A DNA stretch of 64,000 bases from contig NC_134456.1 in assembly GCF_047948215.1 (NCBI RefSeq), positions 198,474,034 to 198,538,033 on the forward strand, given 5' to 3'. This stretch comes from Lycorma delicatula (Eukaryota > Arthropoda > Insecta > Hemiptera > Fulgoridae). The position numbers were made by a program, and so were the translations under genes. How positions within the stretch are numbered: the stretch's first letter is position 1; each line of letters starts with the position of its first letter. Of the stretch, positions 48,850 to 60,904 are shown piece after piece. The notes under the pieces were generated by a model that made no database searches, was not told where the DNA came from, and worked only from the letters and a program-made list of their open reading frames with translations.

Positions 48850-50760
48850 GTTTTGATCATTAAAAATGTATTTTTCTTACAAGAAAATGTACCATATTAA
48901 TATCTAATGATAAATCTCTTTATTTTAGAGTATTACAACATTTAAAATATCATTTTTAACCGTTTAATTAATTTTTTATACTCAGATTAAGAGAATTCGA
49001 TATTGTTTTCTTGTTTTAAACGTTAATTTTGCAGTTTTCTATGAATTACATTTCGAAGAGTCGTGTTTTCTATGGAAAACTGCTTTACGGTCAACGAATT
49101 ATTTTTTTAATCAATGAAAATTTTCTAAAAATACATAATTTACTATTTAGTTACTTAAGTGGCGAACAACTGTCTTTGCCAATCCAAATTCTATAAATAG
49201 TTCTCCAATAAAAGGTCATTTTCTACTAGTATTTCATGAATAATACAGATAATTGTTTGTTATTACTATTTAAAAAGGTATTGATTGTAGTAACGCAGTT
49301 ATACTACAATCTCATTTTACACTTTTTGAAAAGAAAAAAGCGAGCGAATTTGATGTAACCGTACTGTAGTGGTTTATTTTTTAATTGATGGATATTTAAT
49401 CTTATCATCTTAATCATTTTCTCCCAGTTTTATATGAAAAAATTATGAAACCAGGATTTCCTTTTATCTCTATTAGTCTGTTAGAATTAATATCAGACTT
49501 ATTCTTAGAAGTTTCAAATTTGCACGGAAGAATAACTCGTATCCCGCCGGTCATGGTATGTAAAATTGCGTTAAACCGCACAAGGAAACATTAGACACAT
49601 CTAAAAATATGAATTTCTTAGATCAATAAGCGTTTAAACGTAACGAAAAAAAATGCGCTAAGTTTTTAAATTTTTTAAAACATTGTTAAAAAAGGTAAAT
49701 TGAAGTAGTAAAAACACTTTTACGTGATAAATATAGTAGATGTATGCCATATCAAATGGCATACATCTACGAGAAAGAACCTGTAAGGTTGAAAAATAAC
49801 GATCAATTTCTTATTTATTTATTTACTTTTCTTCTAAACTGCAAAAAATTGGAAAAAAACTTTTAAGTGCTAATAATTTAAAAATACTTATTTATTGAAT
49901 TGCAGCTAATTACAATAAAGATTTCTTTTTAAAAAGTTAACAGTTAAAATGATTAACAAAAAAAAGCTAATTTTGTAAATTGAAAAAAGTATAAGGTTTA
50001 TTATATATACCTTCTCACGGTTCTACTTATGGACTGTTTTGTTACTCGTTTAGAAAGCATAAATAAGTAGATATCCATAAATAAGTATGCATATCTACTG
50101 TTCATTACAGTAATAAGTCTGAAGTAGTGTTGGCATTGCCAAATTATAAAGAGAATAATGTTTCGCGTCAGGATGTCATAGCAGAAAGCCAGTCGCCGGT
50201 CCAGCAATCCATCCCCACCCGACGCGTCAACTGAGTTTTCTAAACTTTTGCGAGCAATATTTGAAAATATTGCGGAAGTGTATATGGTTTTATTTTTACA
50301 GCAGTTCTATTCTTTTTTTTACAGTGCGACATTTATGTTGCTTTCTGTAATTAAAAACAGTTTAAATTGAAACCAACTTCTCCCATGAGAGGTTCTCATA
50401 AAATGTAAAGAAACATTTCAGACCTTGTACATGAACTTCAACAATTGAGAAATCTTATGAAAGGTGAAACGTAACTTTATTTTTCCTGCTCACAGGAAAA
50501 AGGAGTGCGATTTCAAAATCGTCTAGTATTAAAAAAATAACATCTAATATAGGTGAGGGTGTCAAATGAATTATCATTCATTTGAACGCTTTTATTGTAA
50601 AATATATGGACGTCATTAGAATTTCAAGCTAATTGACCAAAAACATATATCAAAATCTATATTTAAATTATATTTTTATTTTATACTTAACAATATTAAT
50701 TGGAAAAAATTCGTGTTAACATTTGTTGTACTTAAAGTTAATATTACATGAATTTCTAAT
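48850..50760. other. A+T-rich stretch without a gene
   Basis: No gene is seen. It contains the hairpin at 49736-49770 and a short less A+T-rich patch near 50160-50230. Confidence 0.55.
49736..49770. repeat. Perfect hairpin, 15-bp arms
   Basis: Arms gtagatgtatgccat and its exact complement flank the loop atcaa. No gene lies next to it. It could be a tiny foldback element or a structured RNA piece. Confidence 0.9.
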
Positions 50761-50770
50761 CAAAAAGGTT

Positions 50771-50827
<57 letters not shown>
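50771..50827. repeat. Compound microsatellite (CA)n(TA)n
   Basis: About 20 bases of AC repeat pass directly into about 36 bases of AT repeat. Confidence 0.95.
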
Positions 50828-50829
<2 letters not shown>

Positions 50830-51102
50830 ATTTTGTGTATTTTAAATTCTTAACGTGACTCAGAGATTTTCATGAAGGCTTTATGATCAATAACGTTTAA
50901 TAGTCTATTTCTTGGTGTACTAATAATAACAAATTTATACATTTTTTTAAATATCGTGAAATCGATAATATTCAACACGACATATAATAATGTCTCAACA
51001 CAGTATAATAATCAGTATAACACAATATTAAAAAAAATCTACACTAAGTTATAAGCTTCTCTGTAAAGACAACCCGTAGGTCTCTGCCAGGTTAATAGAA
51101 CC

Positions 51103-51300
51103 TTTACACGGATTTGAATACTAGATGGTGGATACCGGTGTTCTTTGGTGGTTGGGTTTCAATTAACCACACATCTCAGGAATGGTCGAACTGAGAATGT
51201 ACAAGACTACACTTCATTTACACTCATACATATCATCCTCATTCATGCTCTGAAGAATTATCTAAACGGTAGTTACCGGAGGCTAAACAAGAAAAAGAAA
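51103..51300 (+). mobile_element. 5'-truncated SINE with perfect 13-bp target duplication
   Basis: It matches the body and tail of the SINE at 27805 (cacggatttgaatac, ctttggtggttgggtttcaat and the gaaaaagaaa tail) but lacks the tRNA-like head. The 13-base string ggttaatagaacc occurs immediately before (51090-51102) and immediately after (51301-51313). This defines both insertion ends exactly and shows insertion by target-primed reverse transcription with 5' truncation. Confidence 0.92.
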
Positions 51301-51319
51301 GGTTAATAGAACCAAATAA

Positions 51320-51940
51320 CAAATAATTATAATAAGAATTTTAAAAGAATACAATTTTATAGAGTTAAATCTATGGAATATTTAGTCAACCACTAACTTA
51401 AACTTTTACCCCATTCAAAAAAAGCATAACTTCCTGTTGAGTGAAAATATAACTGCACATTTAAATTCTTTAAATTAAAAGAAGATCGTACAATTTATAA
51501 ATAAAGATAAAATTTATTTGTAATTCTTTAAAGAAAATGATTTAGTCTATGAAAATGATTCAGAGAAATAGCTGCAAAAAAATTCTGAAGAAGAAAGCAA
51601 ATAGAAAAGTTGCGCATATAAAATAGTTAGTTTTATATAAAATAATTATTAGTTTTTATAGTAAAACAAATATCTCTTTAATTGCAGTATTTTAATTTTT
51701 TTATCAGTTTAACCGTATTTAACATAAACAATCAGAACTGTAATGTCTTTGAAATTATCAAAAGAAGTTTCAATTAAAAAGAAAATAACAGAAAAAATTA
51801 TCGATTTTAAAAACCGTAAAAAGACAATAAATACAGCAGAGATAATAGCCTATTTATCTAATACAATCAAAGTTTTCTCAATTTTCTTTGAAAATTTGCT
51901 CATTAAATTTTTTTAGATTTATCTGAAGATTAATTAATGT
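51320..51940. other. A+T-rich stretch without a gene
   Basis: Nothing is recognised between the SINE and the mariner-like element. Confidence 0.5.
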
Positions 51941-51943
51941 ATA

Positions 51944-52305
51944 CAGGTGTATCATAAAGTTCTCCAGGGACTTTCATAACCTATTCTAATCGAGAAAATA
52001 ATGGAAAAAGTTCACGTAAGCATATGTCCTAAAATGCTTCGTTTGCGAGTTACGGATAGTGAAAGATTTCACTAGGATTTCAGCTACCCCGGTGAAATGA
52101 GGCCGTACTAACATTTTTAGAACGTTAATTAAGAGGCAGAATTTGTATATTATGGATTTTGCCAGAAAAATCGAATAAAGTAGGTCAGTCCAAGAACCGT
52201 TTCTGCAGTAGTTTCTGAGAAATCTGGGATAAAATCCAATAAATATTTGTTCAAAACCATGCTTTTTATGTTTGACGTACAAAAACTTTGTTAAACGGGT
52301 AATAA
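51944..52305 (+). repeat. Left terminal inverted repeat of the mariner-like element
   Basis: The left arm pairs with 53945-54325. Its inner limit is near gtacaaaaactttgttaaac, beyond which similarity fades. Confidence 0.85.
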
Positions 52306-52599
52306 ATATGTAATACTTATAAAAAAAGGTTTTGAGAATTTAATTTTGAACAAAATTGTGCAAGGTAAGTTTATTAAAACAGAAAAGTTACAAAAATTCG
52401 AATTTTATTTAGAAACTGTATACGAGTACTAGATCAAAAGTGCATTGTACCCACCAGTTTATAATAAATGTTAAAAAATGAGCCCGCGGTTTTCAACATA
52501 TTTCTCGTCAAGCTTTTTTTGCTCTTTTTAGTTTTTCAGGACTTAAGTTGGTATTCCGCATCCATTATGCTAGCAATTAATTTCTCACGAGAATGTATT

Positions 52600-53480
52600 T
52601 TTGTTTTGTGTACAGTATTTTTAATTCATCTCCAGATGCAAAACTCTAAAGGTTAGATCAGGTGATCTTGGTGGCCAGGAATGTGGACCTTCACAATCGA
52701 TCGATTTTTCAGCGAAATGAAGATTTAAGTGAATCGTACTGGGGAAGTATTCTTTGCGTCTCAGTGCTTGAGGAATTCTTTGTGGCAATTGTTTTTGAAG
52801 AAAGTGCAAGTAGACATCAGCATTTAAGTGGTCAGAATATGAACGTTTTCTGCTGATTGTGAATAAAGGCACACCATACATTGACGCTAAATCGATGTTG
52901 AAAATTACCTTCCTCCGTTTCATGAGGATTTACTTCTGCCCATGTATTCTCATTGGGTAAGTTGTTGACGTGATCTAGACTGAAATTTGCCTCGTCGATA
53001 AACTAAAACAGTCGAGTTATCGATTTGTATTCCACTACTTATAGAACTCCAAGAGAAGTCTTCTGGGTGTAGATGTTGAACTAGCTGTTTATGTTATGTT
53101 TAAAATTTGGATTAAACTTTTGTTTAAGTGCCTCCAAACCATCGAATGCGAAACTCTGATCCGCTTAGAAAGTCGTCGTCTACAGTCTCCTGGACTGTGC
53201 TAAATTACATCGATAATCATTTCATTAGTAACAGAGTCGTGTTGGACAGATTCATTTGCAGCTGGTACGAATACTAGGTAGTGAATCTGTTTCCCGAAAA
53301 TTGCCAAAAGTCGCGCTAATTGACTTGGAATCTGGAATCCTTCGAATAGGAAAACGTATTTCATGTTCAACTATAGCAGCTGTAGTTGAATAATTACCCG
53401 CACCGCAATGAATATCGTTCAGCGTATTTCTCTGTTGTAAATAAGTACGGCATTACTTCAACGGCAAACCGATCATGTTC
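52600..53480 (-). pseudogene. Degenerate mariner-like (DDE) transposase
   Basis: The N-terminal part is read on the minus strand at about 53400-53270: STTAAIVEHEIRFP, then RRIPDSKSI and NFRETDS. This is the helix-turn-helix of the insect mariner-like family (F.E.FP.RR.P...TI and RETGS). At about 53000-52870 comes LFIDEANFSLD, with the first catalytic Asp, and later RFSVNVWC, usual in this family. Around 52740 a shifted frame gives QYDS, where the second catalytic Asp (Q[HY]DGAP) is expected. Near 52660, WPPRSPDLT precedes the third. Several frameshifts and stops separate these blocks. A typical transposase here is about 345 residues and the remnant spans a matching length, so the gene decayed in place. 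Confidence 0.82.
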
Positions 53481-53944
53481 AAACTAAAATTCACTGAAAA
53501 CCTTCGCAACGACACCACAGTTCACTGTACCCGATATACTTAATGTGCCTTACAGAAAGATTTAAACACTAATTTAGTGTTTAAAGTCGATCAACTGTTG
53601 TTATTTTGTCAACTTCGAAATAATAATTTTTCAAATAATTTATTGTATTTCTGTCATTAATAAAACAATTATTATCTAAGTAATTATCACTTATTTATTT
53701 TTATCTTACAGTTGTGTTATTTCCAGTTTTTTTTTAAATTTTTAACAGCAATTTTTCACAATAAATTTTCTTTTCACAGATTTTTTCGCCAAAAAATAAG
53801 TTTGTTTTCGTTTGTATTAAAAGCACTTTTCTGAAAAATGTAGTACCGTAAAATTCCTACTTCTTCTCTGTTTTATTTAATTTATCTTGCACAATTTTGT
53901 TCAGAATTAAACTCTAGAAATTTTGTTTAAAAGTTTTATTTGTT

Positions 53945-54325
53945 TTTTACCCATTTAATAAAGTTATTGTACGTCAAACTTATGTTTGACGTACAATACG
54001 ACGCTGGATTTTGTACCCCTAATTTAGTGATTTTTACACCAGATTTCTCAGAAAGTACTGCAGATACGGTTCTTGAACCGACATACTTTATTCGATTTTT
54101 CAGCCGAAAACCGTAAGAAATCACTAATTCTGTCCCTTAATTAACATTCTAAAAATTTCAGTACGATCTCATTTCATCCGGGTAGCTGTAATCCGAGCGA
54201 AAACTTTCACTAGCCGCAACTCGCCAACGAAGCATTTAAGACGATTGTGTATGTGAACTTTATCAATTATTTTCTCGATTAGAAGAGGTTATGAAAGTCC
54301 TGGGAAAACTTCGTGATACACTCTG
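53945..54325 (-). repeat. Right terminal inverted repeat of the mariner-like element
   Basis: The right arm is complementary to the left one. Near its inner end it contains its own hairpin (attgtacgtcaaac with complement, loop ttat, 53966-53997), whose right half matches gtttgacgtacaa in the left TIR. Confidence 0.85.
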
Positions 54326-54803
54326 TAGATACTAGAAATTAAATAATTATAATAAACGAAATTAGCATTTAGAAATGCTACGAAAAAAGCCAATGTATAT
54401 TGAGTTTACCAAATAATTTTTTACAGTTTGCATAACCTCTTTTGCAATTATCAGTTTAAGTCATAATTTCAGAAATTATGTATTTTATAATGGGTCAGTT
54501 AATTTATAATAAACATTTTATTTAAATCTTGGGTAGAAATTTTTACTATTTTGTAGCGAACTTTTAAATATTTTAATATAGTCAGAGTAAGTTAATTTTA
54601 AAATTAAAAATTTTAATTATCAGTTTATGAATGTTTTGATCCAATTTTCTTTATTTTTAGTGTTTTTCCCAATCTTTTATTATCCCCGAAATATCAATTT
54701 CTTGTAGTTAATATATTAATTTCCAAACAGTTTTTAACCCTTTTTAAAATCATTCATAGTACTATAGACTAACTTTGAATGCCTTAACTTAACAAAGTTT
54801 TTA

Positions 54804-55350
54804 ATTCCTTGTACGAAATGAAGTATTCAGACTTCAACGGAAGTATCCGTTTTGATCATCCCTGAATCCATTTGACTACTTTCGGTGTGATGTCTGTACG
54901 TATGTCCTTATGTATCCCGTATGTCAAAAACGATTAGCCGTAGTATGTTGAAATTTTGGATTTAGACTGTTGTAACATCTAGTTGTGAACCTCTCCGTTT
55001 GATTGCAATCAGTTGGACCAATAATGCTCAGAATCCAAAAAAAATTGGATTTTGTACTTCTTCTTAACTCCAATAATAACCCTCATCGAGAGCTGCTTGA
55101 ACGATTTATCATAAGTGATACTTATTTTCATTAGTTCCGGAGTTATAGACAAATGAAATTTTAATTAATGAAATATTCGGATCTTAGAAAGGGAAGGCAC
55201 AACAGTTCGAATCCGACTTCATTTACTTTTTTAACATTTAAAAAAAAAATTAATTGTATTAATTTATTAATAATAAATTTAAATGTGCATTAAAAGTTAT
55301 TAAAAAAAATTTTACAATAAATAATAATTCAATAATAACAATAAAAAAAA
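54804..55350 (+). repeat. Interspersed repeat family, copy 1, 5' part (split by copy 2)
   Basis: Starts ttccttgtacgaaatgaag and continues through gattagccgtagtatgttg, a centre with attttcattagttccgga, and a tRNA-like B box (agttcgaatccg near 55207). It matches the full copy at 57470-58145. About 60 bp before its expected end it is interrupted by the inverted copy 2, and its last 70 bp resume at 56041-56110. Confidence 0.8.
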
Positions 55351-55351
55351 T

Positions 55352-56040
55352 TGATGCGGACACAAACATGACTTCCTTGTACGCCTGTTAAAATACCTAC
55401 ACATTTTTTTTTTAAATGACAAGTACATAAAACTTTATTTCATTAATAACTTCTGATATTTTTTCTTGTTTTTTTGTTGATTTATTAATTATCGTAAAAA
55501 TCGTTTTGCAATTGTCGGTTAATAATTAATAAATAAATATATTTAAATTAAAACAAAATTAAAAAAAGGAGATGAAGTCTGATTCGAACCGATGTGCCCT
55601 TCTGAGATACAAATATTTTAGTAATTAAAATTTCATTTGTCTATAACTCTGGAACTAATGAAAATAAGTACCACTTACGATATATCGTTGAAAAGCTCTT
55701 AATAAGGACTTATTACTGGAGTTAAGAAAAATCCAAAATTTCAAATGTTTTTTGATTTTGGGCTTTTTTTAACACTTTTGATTGCAATCAAAAGGGGAGA
55801 TGCAAAACCAGATGTTGCAACAGTCCTAAATCAAAAATTTCAATACTTTACGGCTATCGTTTTTTAGTTACACGAGATACATACGTACGTAAATACATAC
55901 ATACATATCTACGTACGTACAAACGTCACGCCGAAACTAGTCAAAATGGGTTCAGGAATGGTCAAAATGAATATTTACGTTGAAACCTGGAAACCAACAT
56001 TTTTCGCGATCAGAATACTTCCTTTACTTCGTACAAGGAA
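55352..56040 (-). repeat. Interspersed repeat family, copy 2, inverted
   Basis: A near full-length copy in reverse: it begins (on the plus strand) gatgcggacacaaacatgac and ends tttacttcgtacaaggaa. It has the B box in reverse (gattcgaaccgatg near 55590). It lies between the two parts of copy 1, so it appears to have inserted into it. Confidence 0.8.
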
Positions 56041-56110
56041 ATAAAAATGTGTATATTTAATTTAATAGGCGTACAACGAAGTTATGTGGTGGCCACATCA
56101 GTTTTTTTTT
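56041..56110 (+). repeat. Interspersed repeat family, copy 1, 3' end
   Basis: aaaaatgtgtatatttaatt, then taggcgtacaacgaag and ggccacatcagttttt, matches the 3' end of copy 3 (58085-58145). Confidence 0.75.
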
Positions 56111-57465
56111 TATGTTTTTATAATCGAAAGCTTGAAAGGGCTATTTTTCCTTTTCGATTTTCCTATTCATCTTTTGCTGCAATAATATCAACAAATATTG
56201 AAGAATTTCTTTTCGATTCTTGTCTCTATATTAATATTAATAAATCTGTTTTTTTCCAGGAAAACACATGTTTGCTTGGGCTATTTTTGGTTTGTTTTCT
56301 ACTGCATTCCTCTTAAATAAATTCTAATTAACAACACCAGCTAAAAATTGCAAAAGATTCTTAAAGGTACAAAAGGTAACTTCTATCACCTTATTTTCTT
56401 ATCTTATTCTTTAATAGTTACCATCTTTGTTGTATTCTTTATTTTTATTTTTTAACGGAATTTTTTTCATTTTTCAAAACTACAATACAATCAGGGAGCT
56501 TTTGTTCTGTTTCCTTGAATTCTGTTGTCAAAATTATTATTCATTCTTCTACTGTATCATTTTTTTAAATGCTACTGAAACCACGATAGTTTGTAATTCT
56601 TTGTGTGTAGTTTGAGTTGGCTTTTCTTTTTATTTGTATTTTAGATCTTGATATCGCTTTATAAATTGTAAATAACTCTCTTTGTATTTGTTTTTTTCAA
56701 AATTTTTAAAAAACATTACAAAACCTTTTATTGTGTTTCGCTATATCTAATATCATTTAGGCAACTTCGTTTTTTTTCTTCAGCTTAACCTTTTATTATC
56801 AAGAATTAATGTTTCATTCTTGTGTATGCTGTTTGTGATTGAGAACGTCATGGAATAAGCTTCACCTTTGGTTATTTCTTATGTAAACTATCATTTAATG
56901 AAGTTTTGATTACGGCATTAAACTGGTTCTACATTTTATTGAGATATTTATAACTGATAGCGCTTCTCCAAACTACACAATCTTTCCATTTTTACTTGTC
57001 CTTTTCTTTTCTATTATCACGGCTTTTAATCTTCCTTAATTTTATTATTATAATAATGAATAATATATATTTTCAAAAACAGGTCTTAAAGTTGTGTCCA
57101 ACATTCGTTTAACTTCGGTTATCTATGGCGATAACCATATTCTATGATCTATTTTTTTGGTTGATATTTATCCTAATTTAACTAATATCCTAACTAATTA
57201 TCGGTGTTCTATTCCCTCAGATGTTGCAACTTTTGCAGAACATTTAGCTTCTAAGAGATGAAATTTGCCGTTTTACACAACCCAAAAAACCCGAGTAATC
57301 GTTTTACTCGATAAAATGAATGTATTATTCAAATTGCAGTATTATATTCTCATTTTCAGATCGTCTACGTTTGTAGAAGAGGAATCCTTGTAACTTTTTA
57401 ATAAAAATAATTATTATATTGTTATTATTGTGGGATGAAATTATGAATTACAATATGGAATAGTT
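56111..57465. other. A+T-rich stretch without a gene
   Basis: Only simple A+T-rich DNA and chance open readings. The hydrophobic readings at 56047-56316 and 56427-56615 are T-rich translations and not credible proteins. Confidence 0.55.
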
Positions 57466-57469
57466 TTTT

Positions 57470-58145
57470 TACTTCCTTGAATGAAGTAAAGGAATTATTG
57501 TGATCCCGAAAAATTTCGGTTTTCAGATTTCAATGGAAATATCCATTTTGACCATCCCTGAATCCATTCTGTCTACTTTCAGCCTGACATCTATTCGTAT
57601 TTATGTATAACTCAAAAACGATTAGCCGTAGGATGTTGAAATTTTGCATTTAGGATTGTTGTAACATCTAGTTGTGCGCCTCCCTTTTTGATTGCAATTT
57701 ACTGAACCAAAAGTGTCCAAAAAAGGCCAAAATCCAAAAGATCTTGATTTTGGACATTTTCTTAACTCCAGTAATAAGCCCTCATTAAGAGCTTTTCAAC
57801 AATATATAATAATTGGTACTTATTTTCATTGGTTCCAGAGTTATAGCCAATTGAAATTTTAATTAATGAAATATTTGATTTTACAAGGGGAAGGCACATC
57901 GGTTCGAATCGGACTTTTTATTTGAACTTCTTTTTTTATTTTTAAATTTATTGATTTATTAATAATTATTAACGTCCGATTGTAAAAAAAATTACGATAA
58001 ATAATAATTCAATAATATCAATAAAAATAGAAAAAATATCAGAAGTTATTAATGAAATAAAATTTTATGTACTTTTCATTTTAAAATAAATGTGTAGGTA
58101 ATTTAATAGGCGTACAAGGAAATCATGTGATGCCCACATCAGGTT
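57470..58145 (+). repeat. Interspersed repeat family, copy 3, complete
   Basis: About 676 bp, starting acttccttgaatgaagtaaagg and ending cgtacaaggaaatcatgtg then cccacatcagg before a T run. The phrases cttgtacg and cgtacaag near the two ends are inverted, but conserved bases continue beyond the right one, so it is not a simple TIR element. It carries a B-box-like cggttcgaatcgg near 57900. There is no coding capacity. The class (SINE-like, MITE or other) is unresolved. Confidence 0.8.
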
Positions 58146-58149
58146 TTTT

Positions 58150-60900
58150 ATTTCTATATTTTGTAAAATAACATTGGACATCGTAAAACTCTTAAAAGTA
58201 GTAAAGTATTCAAGTATTGTAAGCGTGCAAGTTATATGATAAACGGCAATCGATACATGGATTCCGTATTCGATTATTTCTCCTATCTACTCACTAGACG
58301 ATAGTCGACATACCCGATCAATAGTATTTTTGAAATACAGCTGTCAAGATCATACAGAACGATCGATTTAAACCGTAGTGTTTCCTACGTATTTGATTAA
58401 AACAAATTAACAGATTCCAATTTTATTCTACTAAGCGACACCCAATCGTTTGCATTTTATAACTTTTTATATGAAAAAAAAGTAAAAAAAATTTGAATAA
58501 TTTTTTTAATTCATCCTTGTATGTTACTTGTTTTGTGATCTGTTTCATCAGTAAACATCTACAATGATAAAACAGATTTATGCATTGCTTACTGACGTTA
58601 TCGATGTACAGTGATATATGTTATTGTCGTTAGATTCCGTGTATATTTCTGAAATGATTCATATATATGATTTTTCAAAATGTACATAATCGCTGACCTT
58701 GATGAATCATGAATTTGTACTTTTATAGTAATCGTATTGTCGTTTTATATTTATTTTAAATTTATCTGTTTTCTAAATATAAATCTCTCTTTTATTCATT
58801 TATAGATAAGTTTTATTTTGTTTTATAATTCCAAAATGTCAGATTAAACTAGTTTTGTTATTATTAACGTGAACAGCTAGTTTTCATTTAGAATTTATTA
58901 CACTTTTGATTATTTGATTTTGTAAACATTTACTTTTTTTTACTTCAGTTGGTTTAACTGTTAGTTATTATTCTTTCGGTTAATGTTCATAAATTTGTCA
59001 TTTGTAATTTTTTTTTTTTAGTACATTATATATTCCATGTTTTGTTTTTTTTCCGGCAATTTTTTGTTATCGTAGTTTATTCCTATTACAAATATAATTT
59101 GTAGAACTTAAAAAAGAATAATATTCGTAAAATTTTTAACATGAAAAACGATTAAAAACAACAAGAAAAGTATATTCTGAATTCCTGGTAATATCGATAC
59201 TTAGAATATAAAATGAAACCGTATACAGTTGTGCCATAAATCTTTCGTAATATGCAACATCCGTAGAGGTTGATCAGTCAAAATTGTGTGCAAGGTATTA
59301 AAAGAAATCGCATTCAGTAAGCCACGGCCTCATTAATTCTAACTTCTAAGCTGACAAACGACATATTTTATTTAACTGAACTAAACAAGTTGCGCAGCTT
59401 TAAAAAAAAAAGTTATTTATTGCATTGTAACAATCCGAGTTTTATGTTTTTCTAACCTTTTGAAAAAATTGGAGTTTTTCATTAAAAAAATTTATCCCTC
59501 TTATCATTAACTAAGGAATGTATTCCTTTTAATTAACTGTACATATTTTTAATTACAGATTTTAAAATAAAAACCGACTGAAAAGTCAAAAATTATTTAT
59601 CTCATTTGCAGGCTCAAACTTTATAAACCGAAGTACATTAATTTTTTTAATAGTATTTTATTCCACTGAAATACTAAACTTCTTTCAAAAACTTGTAATC
59701 GTATGATTACAATCTGTAGCCGAATCCCAAGGTTAAAATTTGAAATTAGATTGTATCGCAACATTTTTATAAAACAAAGTATAAATAGGTCTAATACTAT
59801 TTTTTTCTTATTTACAAATAAACGTATTTAACTTTGAGATTGCACCAACTGAATTCAATAAACGGATGTATCAATTTAATGTTTTCATGTTGAAATATTG
59901 GCAGAAATATTGTCAATGGTGTCAGTTTAAGGTCGTGGGAGATTATCATCTATTCACTAGCTAAGCGGGCTTAAGTTTGTTCTCAAGCACTATTCTACTA
60001 TGCGTAATAATTATCCGCTGAAAAGCTTTCGCTGCTTTCAAACGTGGCATTCTTTCAGAAATCAATGTTTTTTTATAAACGGGTTGTAGTTTTCGTATGT
60101 AACTTCCATTGCGGTCCACTACCTCTCTGATTCTTGAAGCTTTAGAAATTATGAAACACTAAGATCTATTTGTATATTAAATGGAATAAATCTAACGTAA
60201 CATTTCAAGTTTTTAGTCTGATATAACTTCAGTTAGCTTGTTGGCACCGGGTAACTGTTAACTATCAATGATATTAATATCGATCACAGTTAAGAGTATG
60301 TTAATTATTTGATTTCCTTGCGATATTTGTGTTGATTTTAACGCGTTTGATCAGTTCATGATCGTATAGTTCGATATTTTTTTTTGCGATGAAATATCTG
60401 AAAGAATTTCATCGTAAATTCATTGAATATTTATATTATTCATTAAATGAATAATGTATTTTAAAAAATCACAGACACGAGTCTTTTCCTCGTTCTGTTA
60501 TTCTTGATGATTTCCTGTATAGCATTATCAGCAAAATATTGGCCGTAAGCTTCATGTAGCGGGATATTTTATTACTATTTGCGGATAGCTTGATGAATTT
60601 TATATCAATGACAAGATCATTTACTACATTTTTCTCTCTCGAGTCGTACCTTGATAGTATCTGGTATAATTAAGTTAAAAGAAAAATCAGTGTTTCAAGT
60701 AATACATGTGATTTTCTCTACTGTACTAGTTAGCTTATATATGATTTTCTTTAGTGTTGTTAATAAGATTAATATTAATTGATTTATGCTAAATTATTGG
60801 TCAATTATTATACGTCACCTTGAATTTTTAATTCGTCAGTCGTCGTAACGGGATATTCGTCGTAAGCCATTTCATTCTGATAATAAAAAATGTATTTTTT
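58150..60900. other. A+T-rich stretch without a recognised gene
   Basis: No gene is seen. The parts near 58190-58400 and 59920-60150 are less simple than the rest and may be old repeats, but I cannot assign them. Confidence 0.5.
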
Positions 60901-60904
60901 TTTG

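Larger units (their letters stand above)
51944..54325 (-). mobile_element. Complete mariner-like element with ~370-bp terminal inverted repeats
   Basis: The 2382-bp element has TA on both outer sides (51942-51943 and 54326-54327). Its ends begin caggtgtatca (left) and cagagtgtatca (right, inverted). The inverted repeats are long: left about 51944-52305, right about 53945-54325, perhaps 80% alike, sharing ttcataacct, tctaatcgagaaaataa, gaaaaatcgaataaagta and gtttgacgtacaa. The centre holds a broken minus-strand transposase. TIRs of this length are unusual for classic mariners (about 30 bp). The TIR is related to that of the 14376-14996 MITE, which suggests one family with autonomous-size and deleted members. 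Confidence 0.88.

Noticed and set aside
52662..52856. Plus-strand readings across 52468-52856
   Set aside because: They are antisense to the broken mariner-like transposase.
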